From an uncultured Bacteroides sp. (GTDB lineage: Bacteria > Bacteroidota > Bacteroidia > Bacteroidales > Bacteroidaceae): DNA of 48,842 bases. Location of the stretch: positions 1-48,842 of the forward strand of contig CAMFND010000068.1 of NCBI GenBank assembly GCA_945965395.1, read 5' to 3'. Positions 27,419 to 37,958 of the stretch are shown piece after piece (within the stretch, counting starts at the first letter, position 1; the number at the start of each line of letters is the position of its first letter). Under the pieces are notes generated by a model. That model worked only from the letters and a program-made list of their open reading frames with translations. It was not told where the DNA came from and did no database searches. The position numbers were made by a program, and so were the translations under genes.

Positions 27419-27481
27419 CATCCGCAAACGAGAGATATGTATCCTCGTGAGACTTCAGGAGTTCTTCCTGAAATAAAGGAT

Positions 27482-27553
27482 GGCCCGTTCGTCTATCGGT
27501 TAGGACGCAAGATTTTCATTCTTGAAAGGGGGGTTCGATTCCCCCACGGGCTA
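27482..27553 (+). tRNA. tRNA-Glu (TTC)
   Basis: The cloverleaf is complete: acceptor GGCCCGT/ACGGGCT (first pair G-U), anticodon stem CAAGA/TCTTG with loop TTTTCAT giving anticodon TTC, and a T arm GGGGGTTCGATTCCCCC. The CCA end is not encoded. It lies 43 nt before rpsT with no terminator between, so the two probably share a transcript. Confidence 0.96.
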
Positions 27554-27596
27554 CATAATAAACAAAAATCAAGAACAATATTAAAGATTAGTCGAG

Positions 27597-27851
27597 ATGG
27601 CAAATCACAAATCATCTATTAAAAGAATCAGACAGGAAGAAAAAAGAAGACTTCACAACAGATATTATGCTAAGACAATGCGTAACGCAGTGAAGAAACT
27701 TCGTGCAACTACAGACAAAGCTGAAGCTGTTGCATTGTATCCTAGTGTACAGAAAATGTTGGATAAGCTGGCTAAGCGCAACATTATCCACGCGAACAAG
27801 GCTGCTAACTTGAAGTCTAAACTGGCTGCTCACATCAGCAAATTGGCTTAA
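27597..27851 (+). CDS. rpsT: 30S ribosomal protein S20
   Basis: This 84-residue basic helical protein binds 16S rRNA early in assembly. It starts [21 protein letters not shown] and contains the [14 protein letters not shown] segment near the end, both typical of S20. It is downstream of tRNA-Glu and followed by its own terminator. Confidence 0.97.
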   Translation: MANHKSSIKRIRQEEKRRLHNRYYAKTMRNAVKKLRATTDKAEAVALYPSVQKMLDKLAKRNIIHANKAANLKSKLAAHISKLA

Positions 27852-27878
27852 GTCTACGCTTGACGCAAGAAAGATATT

Positions 27879-27906
27879 AAGGCTGGATGATTACATCTGG
27901 CCTTTT
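27879..27906 (+). terminator. Terminator after rpsT
   Basis: An 11-bp stem with two wobble pairs (27879-27889 with 27894-27904) and a 4-nt loop, then a short T-run. Confidence 0.7.
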
Positions 27907-27954
27907 GTCGTATAGATTCGGTTCATGTCTTTTTCACGATTTTTAGAGTGCTGA

Positions 27955-29979
<2,025 letters not shown>

Positions 29980-30032
29980 TCTCATTTTTTAATTCATTAT
30001 TATTAAATCCATCCTCACATCTTACACGAGGG

Positions 30033-30068
30033 AACCTCCGGAAGCCGAAAGGACATCCGGAGGTTTTT
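30033..30068 (+). terminator. Terminator after gyrB
   Basis: A perfect AACCTCCGGA/TCCGGAGGTT stem with a 13-nt loop, followed by six T residues. Confidence 0.9.
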
Positions 30069-30070
30069 TA

Positions 30071-30102
30071 TTTGCATGAATCCATGAGATTCATTATTTT
30101 TG
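30071..30102 (+). promoter_or_regulatory. Promoter of the 4-alpha-glucanotransferase gene
   Basis: TTTG (30071-30074), 20 nt, then TATTTTTG (30095-30102), 35 nt before the ATG. Confidence 0.65.
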
Positions 30103-30136
30103 GACAAAACTATGAGCCACAACTAATACATAAGAT

Positions 30137-32815
30137 ATGAAAATTACTTTTCGCATACAATACCGTACAGTCTGGGGAGAAAGCCTGTGCGTGCTTCTCA
30201 GCCAGAATCACATACAACATACCGTAGAAATGACTACCCGCAACGGAGAAGAATGGATCGGAAAGGCAGAATTCGACTTTCACCCTTCCAAACCTATCTG
30301 CTACCGTTATGCCGTAAGCCGTCAAGGCACCCTTGTACGAAAGGAATTTGGCGCCATCCCTCATTCTTTCTACCCGGGCAACCTGCAACAGCAGCACTAC
30401 CTCGTAGAAGACTGCTGGAGAGATTTGCCACAAGATGCCTACCGCTATACATCGGCTTTCAACAATACATATACGCTAGAACAACCTTCCCGCTTGTCTG
30501 ACAATACCGGCAGGTGTATCACCTTCCGCGCACTTTGCCCCGGCCTGAGTAGCCACAGACAGCGCCTGGGCCTCATCGGTAGCTGTGCAGCACTGGGTAA
30601 TTGGGAGTACTGTCGCCCGCTGCGAATGAAGGAAGTGCAGCCCAACGTATGGCACCTGACACTGGATGCCTCCTCATTGGAATATCCTTTTGAATATAAG
30701 TTCGTGGCCATTCATGAAGAGACCGGAGCCGTAGAGAAATGGGAAACCCGCCCGAACCGGATATTCCCTCTGCAACCGTTGCAACGCGGAGAAACCTACC
30801 TGCCCATGGAAACGGAAGTATTCTTTGACGATGCCCCGCAACGGATAGCCGGCTGCGCCATTCCCGTGTTCTCCCTTCGATCGGAAGGCAGTTGCGGCGT
30901 AGGCGACTTCGGCGACCTGAAGCTACTGACTGACTGGGCAGATGAGACCGGACAGAAAGCGATTCAGATTCTTCCCATCAATGATACGACTATGAGCGGC
31001 ACGTGGACTGACTCTTATCCTTATAACAGCATCTCCATCTACGCTTTTCATCCGATGTACATCGACCTTCGCCAGCTCCCAGCCCTGAAGGACAAGAAAG
31101 CCGCAGAAGCGTTCGAAAAAGCACGCATCGAAGTAAATTCCCTTCCCATGATGGATTATGAAAAGGCTAACAAACTGAAGATGGACTACCTGAGAAAAGT
31201 ATACCAGATGGAAGGGAAAAAAGTACTTGCCTCGGAAGATTTCCTGAACTTCTTCCAGCATAATGAGGAATGGCTTCAGCCTTATGCTGCTTTCTGCTAC
31301 CTGCGCGACTCGTATGGCACACCGGACTTCAATCACTGGCCGAAATATTCTACTTACGATGCCGATGAAATAGCCAGACTGTGTACGCCCGGAAACAAAG
31401 CCTACACCAAAATCGCCTTCTACTATTACCTGCAATACCAGTTGCACGTGCAGTTGCTTGCCGTAAGTACGTATGCCAGAGCAAAAGGCATTCTGCTGAA
31501 AGGCGATATTCCCATCGGTATCAGCCGTTCCAGCGTAGAAGCCTGGGTAGAACCCCATTATTTCCACCTCAACGGTCAGGCTGGTGCTCCTCCCGATGCT
31601 TTCTCCGTCAACGGACAAAACTGGGGATTCCCAACCTATAACTGGGAAGTGATGGAAAAAGACAATTACCGCTGGTGGCGCCGCCGTTTCTCCAAGATGG
31701 CAGAATACTTTACGGCCTACCGCATCGACCATATCTTAGGATTTTTCCGCATCTGGGAAATTCCCGACCATTCGGTACACGGTCTGCTCGGACAGTTCTC
31801 CCCTTCTCTTCCCCTGAGCATGGATGAAATCAGAAGCTTTGGTCTGAATCTGGACCGGGACTTCATGACACAGCCGTTTATCAACGACAAGGTACTGGAA
31901 GAAGTCTTCGGCGCACAAAGTGAATACGTACGGCAACATTTTATCACGCCCAACGGAAAAGGAGGCTACGCATTACTGCCGGAGTTTGATACCCAGCGAA
32001 AAGTGGAAGCTTATTTCAATGGAAAAGAAGACGAGGATAGCCTGAAACTAAAAGAAGGACTTTATTCCCTGATCAGCAACGTGCTGTTCGTCACAGACCA
32101 CCACGACACCGAGAAACTCCATCCCAGAATTGCCGTACAGAATGATTCCGTATTCCAGCAGCTGAACTGGAAGCAACAGGGAGCCTTCAACCACCTGTAC
32201 AATCATTACTACTACCAGCGCCACAATGAGTTCTGGTATCAGGAGGCCATGAAAAAGCTTCCGGTGCTCACCCAGTCCACTCCGATGTTAGTATGTGGAG
32301 AGGATTTAGGCATGGTTCCGGAATGTGTGCCCTGGGTAATGAGACAGTTGCAGATACTCTCGCTTGAAATCCAACGCATGCCCAAACAAATGTACGAAGA
32401 CTTCGGACACCCTGAAAACTATCCGTTCCTGTCGGTATGCACCATCGGTACGCACGACATGTCCACTTTCCGCGGATGGTGGGAAGAAGACCCAGCCCTC
32501 ACGGAGCGTTTCTACCATCAGGAAATGCACCATCAGGGAGAGATTCCAACGCATGCTCCCGGATGGCTTTGTAAGGACATCGTATTCCATCACCTGAAAA
32601 GCCCTTCACTGCTCTGCATTTTGGCATGGCAGGACTGGATGAGCATCAACGAGCAGTTACGCAATCCGGATATAGAAGGAGAGCGCATTAACATACCGGC
32701 CCATCCACGGCATTACTGGCGATGGAGAATGCACCTCACACTGGAACAATTACTGAAAGAAAAGAAATTGAACCAGACAATCCGTGAATTGATTGAAGAC
32801 AGCAACCGTAGATAA
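30137..32815 (+). CDS. malQ: 4-alpha-glucanotransferase (GH77) with N-terminal CBM20 domains
   Basis: This enzyme moves alpha-1,4-glucan segments between maltodextrins in the cytoplasm. It has 892 residues, much longer than the roughly 500-700 of simple MalQ. Residues about 1-115 and 125-250 each look like a starch-binding CBM20 module (AALGNWEYCRPLRMKE; PFEYKFVAIHEETGAVEKWE). The GH77 barrel follows with the nucleophile region YRIDHILGFFRIWEIP, the acid/base region CGEDLGMVPECVP and GTHDMSTFRGWW. This is the DPE2-like layout known from plants and Bacteroides. No signal peptide is seen. It is transcribed alone, between two terminators. Confidence 0.93.
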   Translation: MKITFRIQYRTVWGESLCVLLSQNHIQHTVEMTTRNGEEWIGKAEFDFHPSKPICYRYAVSRQGTLVRKEFGAIPHSFYPGNLQQQHYLVEDCWRDLPQDAYRYTSAFNNTYTLEQPSRLSDNTGRCITFRALCPGLSSHRQRLGLIGSCAALGNWEYCRPLRMKEVQPNVWHLTLDASSLEYPFEYKFVAIHEETGAVEKWETRPNRIFPLQPLQRGETYLPMETEVFFDDAPQRIAGCAIPVFSLRSEGSCGVGDFGDLKLLTDWADETGQKAIQILPINDTTMSGTWTDSYPYNSISIYAFHPMYIDLRQLPALKDKKAAEAFEKARIEVNSLPMMDYEKANKLKMDYLRKVYQMEGKKVLASEDFLNFFQHNEEWLQPYAAFCYLRDSYGTPDFNHWPKYSTYDADEIARLCTPGNKAYTKIAFYYYLQYQLHVQLLAVSTYARAKGILLKGDIPIGISRSSVEAWVEPHYFHLNGQAGAPPDAFSVNGQNWGFPTYNWEVMEKDNYRWWRRRFSKMAEYFTAYRIDHILGFFRIWEIPDHSVHGLLGQFSPSLPLSMDEIRSFGLNLDRDFMTQPFINDKVLEEVFGAQSEYVRQHFITPNGKGGYALLPEFDTQRKVEAYFNGKEDEDSLKLKEGLYSLISNVLFVTDHHDTEKLHPRIAVQNDSVFQQLNWKQQGAFNHLYNHYYYQRHNEFWYQEAMKKLPVLTQSTPMLVCGEDLGMVPECVPWVMRQLQILSLEIQRMPKQMYEDFGHPENYPFLSVCTIGTHDMSTFRGWWEEDPALTERFYHQEMHHQGEIPTHAPGWLCKDIVFHHLKSPSLLCILAWQDWMSINEQLRNPDIEGERINIPAHPRHYWRWRMHLTLEQLLKEKKLNQTIRELIEDSNRR

Positions 32816-32827
32816 AAATATACAATA

Positions 32828-32876
32828 AGGGCCTGAAATTCCAACGACTTCAGGCCCTCTTCATTTTTTCTTATCA
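32828..32876. terminator. Terminator between malQ and the thioredoxin gene
   Basis: A perfect 10-bp stem AGGGCCTGAA/TTCAGGCCCT (32828-32837 with 32849-32858), then CTTCATTTTTT. It is strongest for the plus strand but could serve both converging genes. Confidence 0.85.
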
Positions 32877-32881
32877 GAAAT

Positions 32882-33358
32882 TTACTTCTTTCCCAATAAA
32901 AATTCGTCAATGGTCTTTCTCAAAGCTTCTTCAGACAAGGCTCCTTGCGCCACCTGAGGAGTTCCCTTTGCCGGAATGAACAGAAGGGTCGGGATGCTAC
33001 GTATACCAAAAGCTGCCGACAACTCAGGTTCCTTATCTGTATCAATCTTATAGACCACAATCTTTCCTTTATATTCCGCAGCCAGTTTCTCCAGTACCGG
33101 GGCGATAGCCTTACATGGACCACACCAAGTGGCATAGAAATCCACAATGGCCGGTTTATCACCTTCGTATTTCCATTCCTTCGGATTCTTCTCATAATTA
33201 TATACCTTGGCCAGGAAATCGGCTTTAGTCAGATGAGTAACATTGGCTTGTATGGCTGCACTCTCCTGCACTTCCGCCTTGGTTTCTTTACCAGCATTAT
33301 TTCCACAAGCCGGAGTCAGCATAGCAGCAGCCAGCGCCATCAACAGCAATCTTTTCAT
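32882..33358 (-). CDS. Exported thioredoxin-family protein
   Basis: This 158-residue protein has a signal sequence (MKRLLLMALAAAMLTPACG) and a thioredoxin fold (about 45-155) with the redox motif WCGPC at 78-82 and the cis-proline segment RSIPT. The Cys 18 after the signal could be lipidated, though the lipobox (LTPAC) is imperfect. It likely reduces or exchanges disulfides in the periplasm. It converges on malQ. Confidence 0.9.
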   Translation of the reverse strand: MKRLLLMALAAAMLTPACGNNAGKETKAEVQESAAIQANVTHLTKADFLAKVYNYEKNPKEWKYEGDKPAIVDFYATWCGPCKAIAPVLEKLAAEYKGKIVVYKIDTDKEPELSAAFGIRSIPTLLFIPAKGTPQVAQGALSEEALRKTIDEFLLGKK

Positions 33359-33507
33359 AATTCACAAAATAACGGGTTATCAATTCTTTTCTTTGTGCAC
33401 AAAAATAGTGCATTTTGTAATAAGAACAAATTTTGAATCAAACAAGTTGAGAAAAACGTGGGTTTATAACTTTTATTGAGAAAGTCCGATGGAATACTAT
33501 AAAACAT

Positions 33508-33544
33508 CAGCGGGATAAACAAATATACTTTGTTCATCCCGCTG
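33508..33544 (-). terminator. Hairpin at the left border, homologous to that at 37868-37905
   Basis: Arms CAGCGGGATAAACAAA and TTTGTTCATCCCGCTG pair over 16 positions with one mismatch. Its counterpart behind the intact DUF2795 gene has the same lower stem (AAACAAA...TTTGTTT) but different bases at its foot (CAACGCG). Both are therefore diverged copies of one terminator. Confidence 0.6.
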
Positions 33545-33574
33545 AGATTTAATCTTTTAATCTGCCCTGACGGC

Positions 33575-33600
33575 TATTAATATTCTTCCTCGTTGAAGAA
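33575..33600. repeat. Direct repeat (attL-like), 26 bp
   Basis: The 26 bases are identical to 37933-37958, where they encode the last codons (FNEEEY, stop) of the DUF2795 gene. At this site the frame is open for only about eleven codons, so it is a detached 3' end. Flanking sequence outside the 26 bp is similar but diverged. Confidence 0.8.
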
Positions 33601-33646
33601 ATTGTTTCTTCCTTATTTTCAAGCAATTGTCTAAATTGCATTGTTG

Positions 33647-33676
33647 TTTAGACAAACAAACCACGCTATCAAAGGC
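33647..33676. repeat. Inner direct repeat, left copy
   Basis: This 30-bp segment (starting TTTAGACAAACAAA) matches 37827-37856 at 25 of 30 positions. It lies just inside the left border of the island. Confidence 0.65.
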
Positions 33677-33738
33677 GGTCTGATACGATTTAAAAGAAAA
33701 ATATACAAACAAATAAATCACAATCTATGATGTATGAA

Positions 33739-36120
33739 TCATACTCTATTAAGTCGTGCTAAAATACTATCAATATGATTAATACGAAAAGTAAAATCGT
33801 ATTTTTTAGACAATGGCTCTAATTCTTTTGATAAAAATTCTATCGAAGGCGTTTCAAAAATCAACAACAAACTTTTTAACGCTTTTAACACACGTATTCC
33901 CATCAAGGATAAAGTTTCTTGATTAGAAAATTTATAAAATAATGCTCCATAAAGTATAGCATATTTCACAGTGCGAAAAACGGCCTTATCATAATTCTCA
34001 TCTTTTAATACTGGTAATTTCATTGTCATACAGAATCTAACAAATTTCTCTAAAGAATTAAGACCATCAACACAAATACTCCTATCAAGAGCATCATATA
34101 ACATCTTCTGATGACAACTCTTCATAAAATTAGCTTTTTCATCAAATTTATAACGAAATCTATTCAGATAACAAATTTCTATTGCTGCAAATATCGATAG
34201 AGAGAAGAAATTCAAATCATCCCTAGTAATGCTATTTTCTCCTGTAGCTTTTACCTGTTCGTACCGTTTATCTATCATTCTTTGGTATTTTATTAATAAA
34301 GAAGTAGATAATTCTCCATAGCCTTTTATCTGTTTTTTATTTATTAAAATATCTTGCTGTTCTTCAATCTCTCTATTATTACTAGTTTCCGCAATTCCCT
34401 CCTCTTCTTCATCCATAATAGCATCATTTATTAAATCAATTCTCTTCCTAATACTATTTTCTATACATTCAATAAGTCTGGATGTATGATCAATCTTTAA
34501 GACACTACTACTTTTTACATCATCATTATCATATTCTGGATTATATTTCAAATTCGGTAGTGATGAATCTAATTTATTCTTATTAACTGATGAGAGTTTT
34601 ATATTTGGACTAATATTATCAACACTATTAACCAAGTTCCACATTACATCAGAAAGTATATCTACGACTTCCATTCCATTATAACCGTTATTCTCAATAC
34701 TAGATATAAATCTATTTAGATTACGAGTCATTGGTGAAGGATTAGTTGTTTCAAGAGATTCTATCCAGTTGACAAAGACCTTATTAGAAACACGATTATT
34801 ATTTCTGTCAATAAGGAAACAAATATATTGAGTAGTACGTAACTTTACATCAAGTATATACTTTCCATATGCATTCTTATCAATTTCAAACACAAAAGAA
34901 TCTATTCCATTATCAACAACAACTTGTATATCACTTGAAATATCAGTTCCACATGTAATATATAATTTCCCAGATTCATATTGCGCTGATAATATCCTGA
35001 TAATACAATTTACACCTATAGCCGGATTAACTACACGTCGTTCCAGTTCACCAACTGGAATATCCAATTTTTTCCTTGTTTTTAAACCAAGCAAGGTTAA
35101 AAAATCTCGTTCTTTCGAAGAATACAACACACAAAATTCTTCGTTTTTCCCTCTTTTGCTAAGTTTACCCAATCCAGCAATTGTCGCATTAGCACTCCCT
35201 ATAATACAGAATTCTGAATCATTCGTTTTGAAATGTAATATCTTTGCATGGAGCTGCCTATCAAATGCTTTAAAAGTAATTTTACCCCTTTTTGTCTCAT
35301 TAAAATCATAAAAATTAATCTTATCATTTGGAGGTAATTTACAAGGTGGTAGACTACATTCCTTTTGCATAAGAACATTTATTGTTGCATTAGGGCAAAT
35401 CCTAGATAATGTAATTAAAGATTCTCCATTTTCATCAAAATAAGGACTTAGCACTGTGACTTTTTGCACTTCACTCAATGGAACTAATTTTGAAATTTGT
35501 TGCAATATACTAGATTTAGGCTCATTATACAACAGAGATGCGAACAATCCTTTTTGGACCTCATGCATACTATGAGGAATAATCTTATAAGATGAATCTA
35601 AATAAATGCAATTATCTGGTATTTCATGAAGAATTCTATTGCACTCAAAATTACCACACTGATCAACAAACTGAATTAAATATCTCCAACATTCTTCTAT
35701 TAGAGGACGATGAGTTCTGTCTGTTTCATCTATCATAAACCCTGTAAAGACCTCATGATTTTTACCATGACCTGTAACAGTCAGATTACCTGTTCCAAAT
35801 ACAACTAATACAGACTCGTCTCCTACAAAGAAATTAATTTTAGGATGAAAAGCGCCGACAGAATTTATACTTGTTATACAGTATTCCCTACCAATATTCC
35901 TCATATAGAAAGGAGTTACATATTCTATTGACCTTTGCATTTGATTAGCATCCACAAATACATTCACACTACATATTTGCTTACGATGAAGCATATTCAG
36001 TATTTGGTTGTCGAAATGAATTAAGTCAATAGCATAAGTAGTTAATAGAGCAGAATGATATTTACCATTTTTTCCACCACCTGGAATATCCAATAATATT
36101 GTATGTTCATTCTTTTCCAT
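33739..36120 (-). CDS. PLD-like nuclease protein of a two-gene island
   Basis: This 793-residue protein (counted from 36120) has two phospholipase-D-type half-sites: H92-P-K94 followed by GTGN (109-112), and H291-A-K293 followed by GSAN (308-311) and a downstream Glu pair. The Asp of the classical HKD motif is missing from both, as in many PLD-type nucleases. The pair could form one active site in a single chain. From about 370 on there are a beta-rich stretch, an acidic segment (DEEEEGIAE) and a helical C-terminal domain, with no known motif. The start at 36120 has GAGG upstream and overlaps the previous gene by 14 nt. The sequence is AT-rich unlike its neighbours. A defence role is inferred. 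Confidence 0.8.
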   Translation of the reverse strand: MEKNEHTILLDIPGGGKNGKYHSALLTTYAIDLIHFDNQILNMLHRKQICSVNVFVDANQMQRSIEYVTPFYMRNIGREYCITSINSVGAFHPKINFFVGDESVLVVFGTGNLTVTGHGKNHEVFTGFMIDETDRTHRPLIEECWRYLIQFVDQCGNFECNRILHEIPDNCIYLDSSYKIIPHSMHEVQKGLFASLLYNEPKSSILQQISKLVPLSEVQKVTVLSPYFDENGESLITLSRICPNATINVLMQKECSLPPCKLPPNDKINFYDFNETKRGKITFKAFDRQLHAKILHFKTNDSEFCIIGSANATIAGLGKLSKRGKNEEFCVLYSSKERDFLTLLGLKTRKKLDIPVGELERRVVNPAIGVNCIIRILSAQYESGKLYITCGTDISSDIQVVVDNGIDSFVFEIDKNAYGKYILDVKLRTTQYICFLIDRNNNRVSNKVFVNWIESLETTNPSPMTRNLNRFISSIENNGYNGMEVVDILSDVMWNLVNSVDNISPNIKLSSVNKNKLDSSLPNLKYNPEYDNDDVKSSSVLKIDHTSRLIECIENSIRKRIDLINDAIMDEEEEGIAETSNNREIEEQQDILINKKQIKGYGELSTSLLIKYQRMIDKRYEQVKATGENSITRDDLNFFSLSIFAAIEICYLNRFRYKFDEKANFMKSCHQKMLYDALDRSICVDGLNSLEKFVRFCMTMKLPVLKDENYDKAVFRTVKYAILYGALFYKFSNQETLSLMGIRVLKALKSLLLIFETPSIEFLSKELEPLSKKYDFTFRINHIDSILARLNRV

Positions 36121-37621
36121 AGTCCTCAATAAATTTTTTAGCAACTTCTGTTAATCTATTTTCATTATCAAAATAGCCCATATCTTGCAGAAAATTGAAT
36201 AAAGATTTAACACGTGGAGAAGTTTCAATAGGATAGCGCTGCTCTATTAATACAACACGTCCATCTTCTAATATGAATTTTCTCAAATCTGAATTGCTTT
36301 TACCCATTTTTGCAATAGCAATCACTGTATGTTCTTGCATTATTTGAACAATTAAAGTCTTAATAAATTCAGGTATAGAACATGAAAGATAACGTTTAAC
36401 ATAAAATAAAACACCTTCACTAAGTATACCACGTTGCCGTTTTAGATCATGTTGATTTTCAAACTCCTCAATCCGATTGACATTTCTCTCAAATTCAGTA
36501 TAAATCCTTAACAACAGCTTAATTGCATAAGTTGCAGCTAAGTTATAATCCTTAAGGCCAACAGCATTTCTTAAATCATCATAGATAATGTCTATTCCTT
36601 TATCAACATCTTTTCTCAAATCATCAAGAGAAGCATAATTATTTTCAATTTCTATAGCTGGCAGTAAAGACTCAATAATATTTTGTATAAGAAGCTCCAT
36701 CGTCGGATTATGCAATTCATATATCTTATGGAGTATAAGAGAAAAAAAAGAATCTATACTATAATGCAGCCCTTCACACAAGTAATAAAAATACCATCCA
36801 AAAGAAGCTTGAATACAACAATCTTTATCCATATGCATAAAGCGGCTTTTTACAAAACTGTTTACATCTACTCCCTTTGACATATCGTTTAGAAGCAACC
36901 AAATTGTTTCTCTACGTAAAGAAGAATCCTTATCACTTTTTGTTAACAGTTCGTTAAGTCTATACCACTCCTCGGAATCTACAACAATACGATGAAGAGC
37001 TAACGGCTGCAAATATTCAATAGATTTCTCTGCAAGACTTCCATTCAGGATACATTCTATATATATTCTACAAATCCTTTCATCTACAGTATGTCGTACA
37101 GCATCAGCTAAATCCTTTCCTTTATTCCTAAGATAAAAACGTTCCTCCTCAACTTTAATCAGTTCATAATATACTAGAGAACCAAGATAATACTGTCCCA
37201 AAGCTCCACTCCTAAAAGTCCAATATTTATCATTTGATTCATAATCAGCTCCATTAGCAATATCATAAACTCCATCTTCTTTGAACTGATATCTACCTTG
37301 TGAGACGAACAATGCCCCAACAACCGCCCCAACACCTTGATCCTTCATAATTAAGGCCATCGCCAATTCTGCACGACGTATAAAATTATATTGATGTAAA
37401 GTTGTTTTCTTTGCTTTTTCAAGTTCGTCATATTCACTAAGCAACCAACAATAAAGGCTGTAATAGCGTATATGACTTGTTAAGTTGGTAAGACCAGGAA
37501 GTAATTTACTATAAGTAGCGATGGAGCTATTTTGAATACCTAATGGATCTCGTCCTCCTTTAAAACCTTCGTTTGATGCCCAATAAACATTTGTAATTTC
37601 GGTCTGCTTATATTGTGCCAT
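36107..37621 (-). CDS. Helical protein of unknown function, partner of the PLD-like protein
   Basis: I do not recognise this 504-residue protein with certainty. It is largely alpha-helical and has no signal peptide. Near the N-terminus (about 24-60) is a stretch with DPLGIQNSSIATYSKLLPGL and then a RYYSLYCWLL helix. It reminds me of the LGI...PG...RYF pattern of the DUF6361-type proteins seen in defence islands; this is a memory-based resemblance. The last 35 residues (FNFLQDMGYFDNENRLTEVA) look like a winged-helix end. It is the first gene of the island, AT-rich, and overlaps the PLD gene by 14 nt, so the two are probably made together. Confidence 0.75.
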   Translation of the reverse strand: MAQYKQTEITNVYWASNEGFKGGRDPLGIQNSSIATYSKLLPGLTNLTSHIRYYSLYCWLLSEYDELEKAKKTTLHQYNFIRRAELAMALIMKDQGVGAVVGALFVSQGRYQFKEDGVYDIANGADYESNDKYWTFRSGALGQYYLGSLVYYELIKVEEERFYLRNKGKDLADAVRHTVDERICRIYIECILNGSLAEKSIEYLQPLALHRIVVDSEEWYRLNELLTKSDKDSSLRRETIWLLLNDMSKGVDVNSFVKSRFMHMDKDCCIQASFGWYFYYLCEGLHYSIDSFFSLILHKIYELHNPTMELLIQNIIESLLPAIEIENNYASLDDLRKDVDKGIDIIYDDLRNAVGLKDYNLAATYAIKLLLRIYTEFERNVNRIEEFENQHDLKRQRGILSEGVLFYVKRYLSCSIPEFIKTLIVQIMQEHTVIAIAKMGKSNSDLRKFILEDGRVVLIEQRYPIETSPRVKSLFNFLQDMGYFDNENRLTEVAKKFIEDYGKE

Positions 37622-37826
37622 TTGATAACAAAATAAATATTAGTAATAAATTTAAATATATTAAATATGTACTTTCAAATACATCATTATCTTCAATTAC
37701 ATACTTTCCCAAAAAGATAGAACGTAGCTTCTTTATCTCTATGAGCATTACACTCGGAAATACATTATTAAACCGATGGACGACATTAATAACAATCACT
37801 CTTAAGGTGAAGTAAAAGTAATCTAA

Positions 37827-37856
37827 TTTAGACAAACAAATCACACCTTAAAAGGC
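37827..37856. repeat. Inner direct repeat, right copy
   Basis: It matches 33647-33676 at 25 of 30 positions, in the same orientation. Confidence 0.65.
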
Positions 37857-37867
37857 CTTAAAACACC

Positions 37868-37905
37868 AACGCGACAAACAAATTATCTTTGTTTATCGCG
37901 TTGAT
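37868..37905 (-). terminator. Terminator hairpin behind the DUF2795 gene
   Basis: Arms CAACGCGACAAACAAA and TTTGTTTATCGCGTTG pair over 16 positions with one mismatch, 29 nt after the stop. No clear T-run follows, so it may act weakly or only protect the 3' end. Confidence 0.55.
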
Positions 37906-37932
37906 ATTCAATTATTTAACCTATCTGTAGGT

Positions 37933-37958
37933 TATTAATATTCTTCCTCGTTGAAGAA
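37933..37958. repeat. Direct repeat (attR-like), 26 bp
   Basis: Identical to 33575-33600. It covers the stop codon and the last codons of the DUF2795 gene. Confidence 0.8.

Larger units (their letters stand above)
27105..27481. other. Intergenic region with degenerate GAAACC palindromes and a promoter
   Basis: The 377 bases hold no gene; the 77-residue ORF at 27389 runs through the promoter and tRNA. The part near 27215-27320 is full of short inverted GAAAC/GTTTC units. A good promoter for the tRNA-Glu lies at 27388-27418. Confidence 0.65.
33359..33738. other. Left border of the two-gene island
   Basis: These 380 bases carry no convincing gene. They hold a hairpin (33508-33544), the duplicated end of the DUF2795 gene (33575-33600) and a direct repeat (33647-33676). 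Only a 30-residue reading frame (33549-33641, minus, MQFRQLLENKEE...) is open across the repeat; it is probably accidental. Confidence 0.6.
37622..37934. other. Right border of the two-gene island
   Basis: The 313 bases hold the inner repeat (37827-37856) and the hairpin behind the DUF2795 gene. A 78-residue frame (37608-37844, minus, GTG start) is open but starts inside the repeat and overlaps the start of the 504-residue gene, so I doubt it. No good TAnnTTTG promoter is visible for the island genes. Confidence 0.55.
33575..37958. mobile_element. Putative inserted two-gene cassette at the 3' end of the DUF2795 gene
   Basis: An AT-rich block of about 4.3 kb is bounded by the exact 26-bp repeats at 33575-33600 and 37933-37958. 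It has inner direct repeats at 33647-33676 and 37827-37856 and diverged copies of a terminator hairpin at each end. The likely history is site-specific insertion into the end of the DUF2795 gene, with the incoming element restoring the reading frame. No integrase or transposase is encoded inside, so it would have to move in trans or be a remnant. Confidence 0.6.

Noticed and set aside
30923..31732. 269-residue minus-strand frame inside malQ
   Set aside because: It lies fully antisense to the GH77 catalytic region, which is certain.
33549..33641. 30-residue open frame (minus) across the left border repeat
   Set aside because: It reads the DUF2795-end repeat in a different frame, lacks a clear ribosome binding site and has no sign of conservation; probably accidental.
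33739..36120. Cardiolipin synthase or phospholipase D
   Set aside because: No membrane segments or signal peptide, both HKD Asp residues are missing, and the partner gene and setting do not fit lipid synthesis.
37608..37844. 78-residue frame upstream of the 504-residue gene
   Set aside because: It uses a GTG inside the direct repeat and overlaps the start of the better gene.
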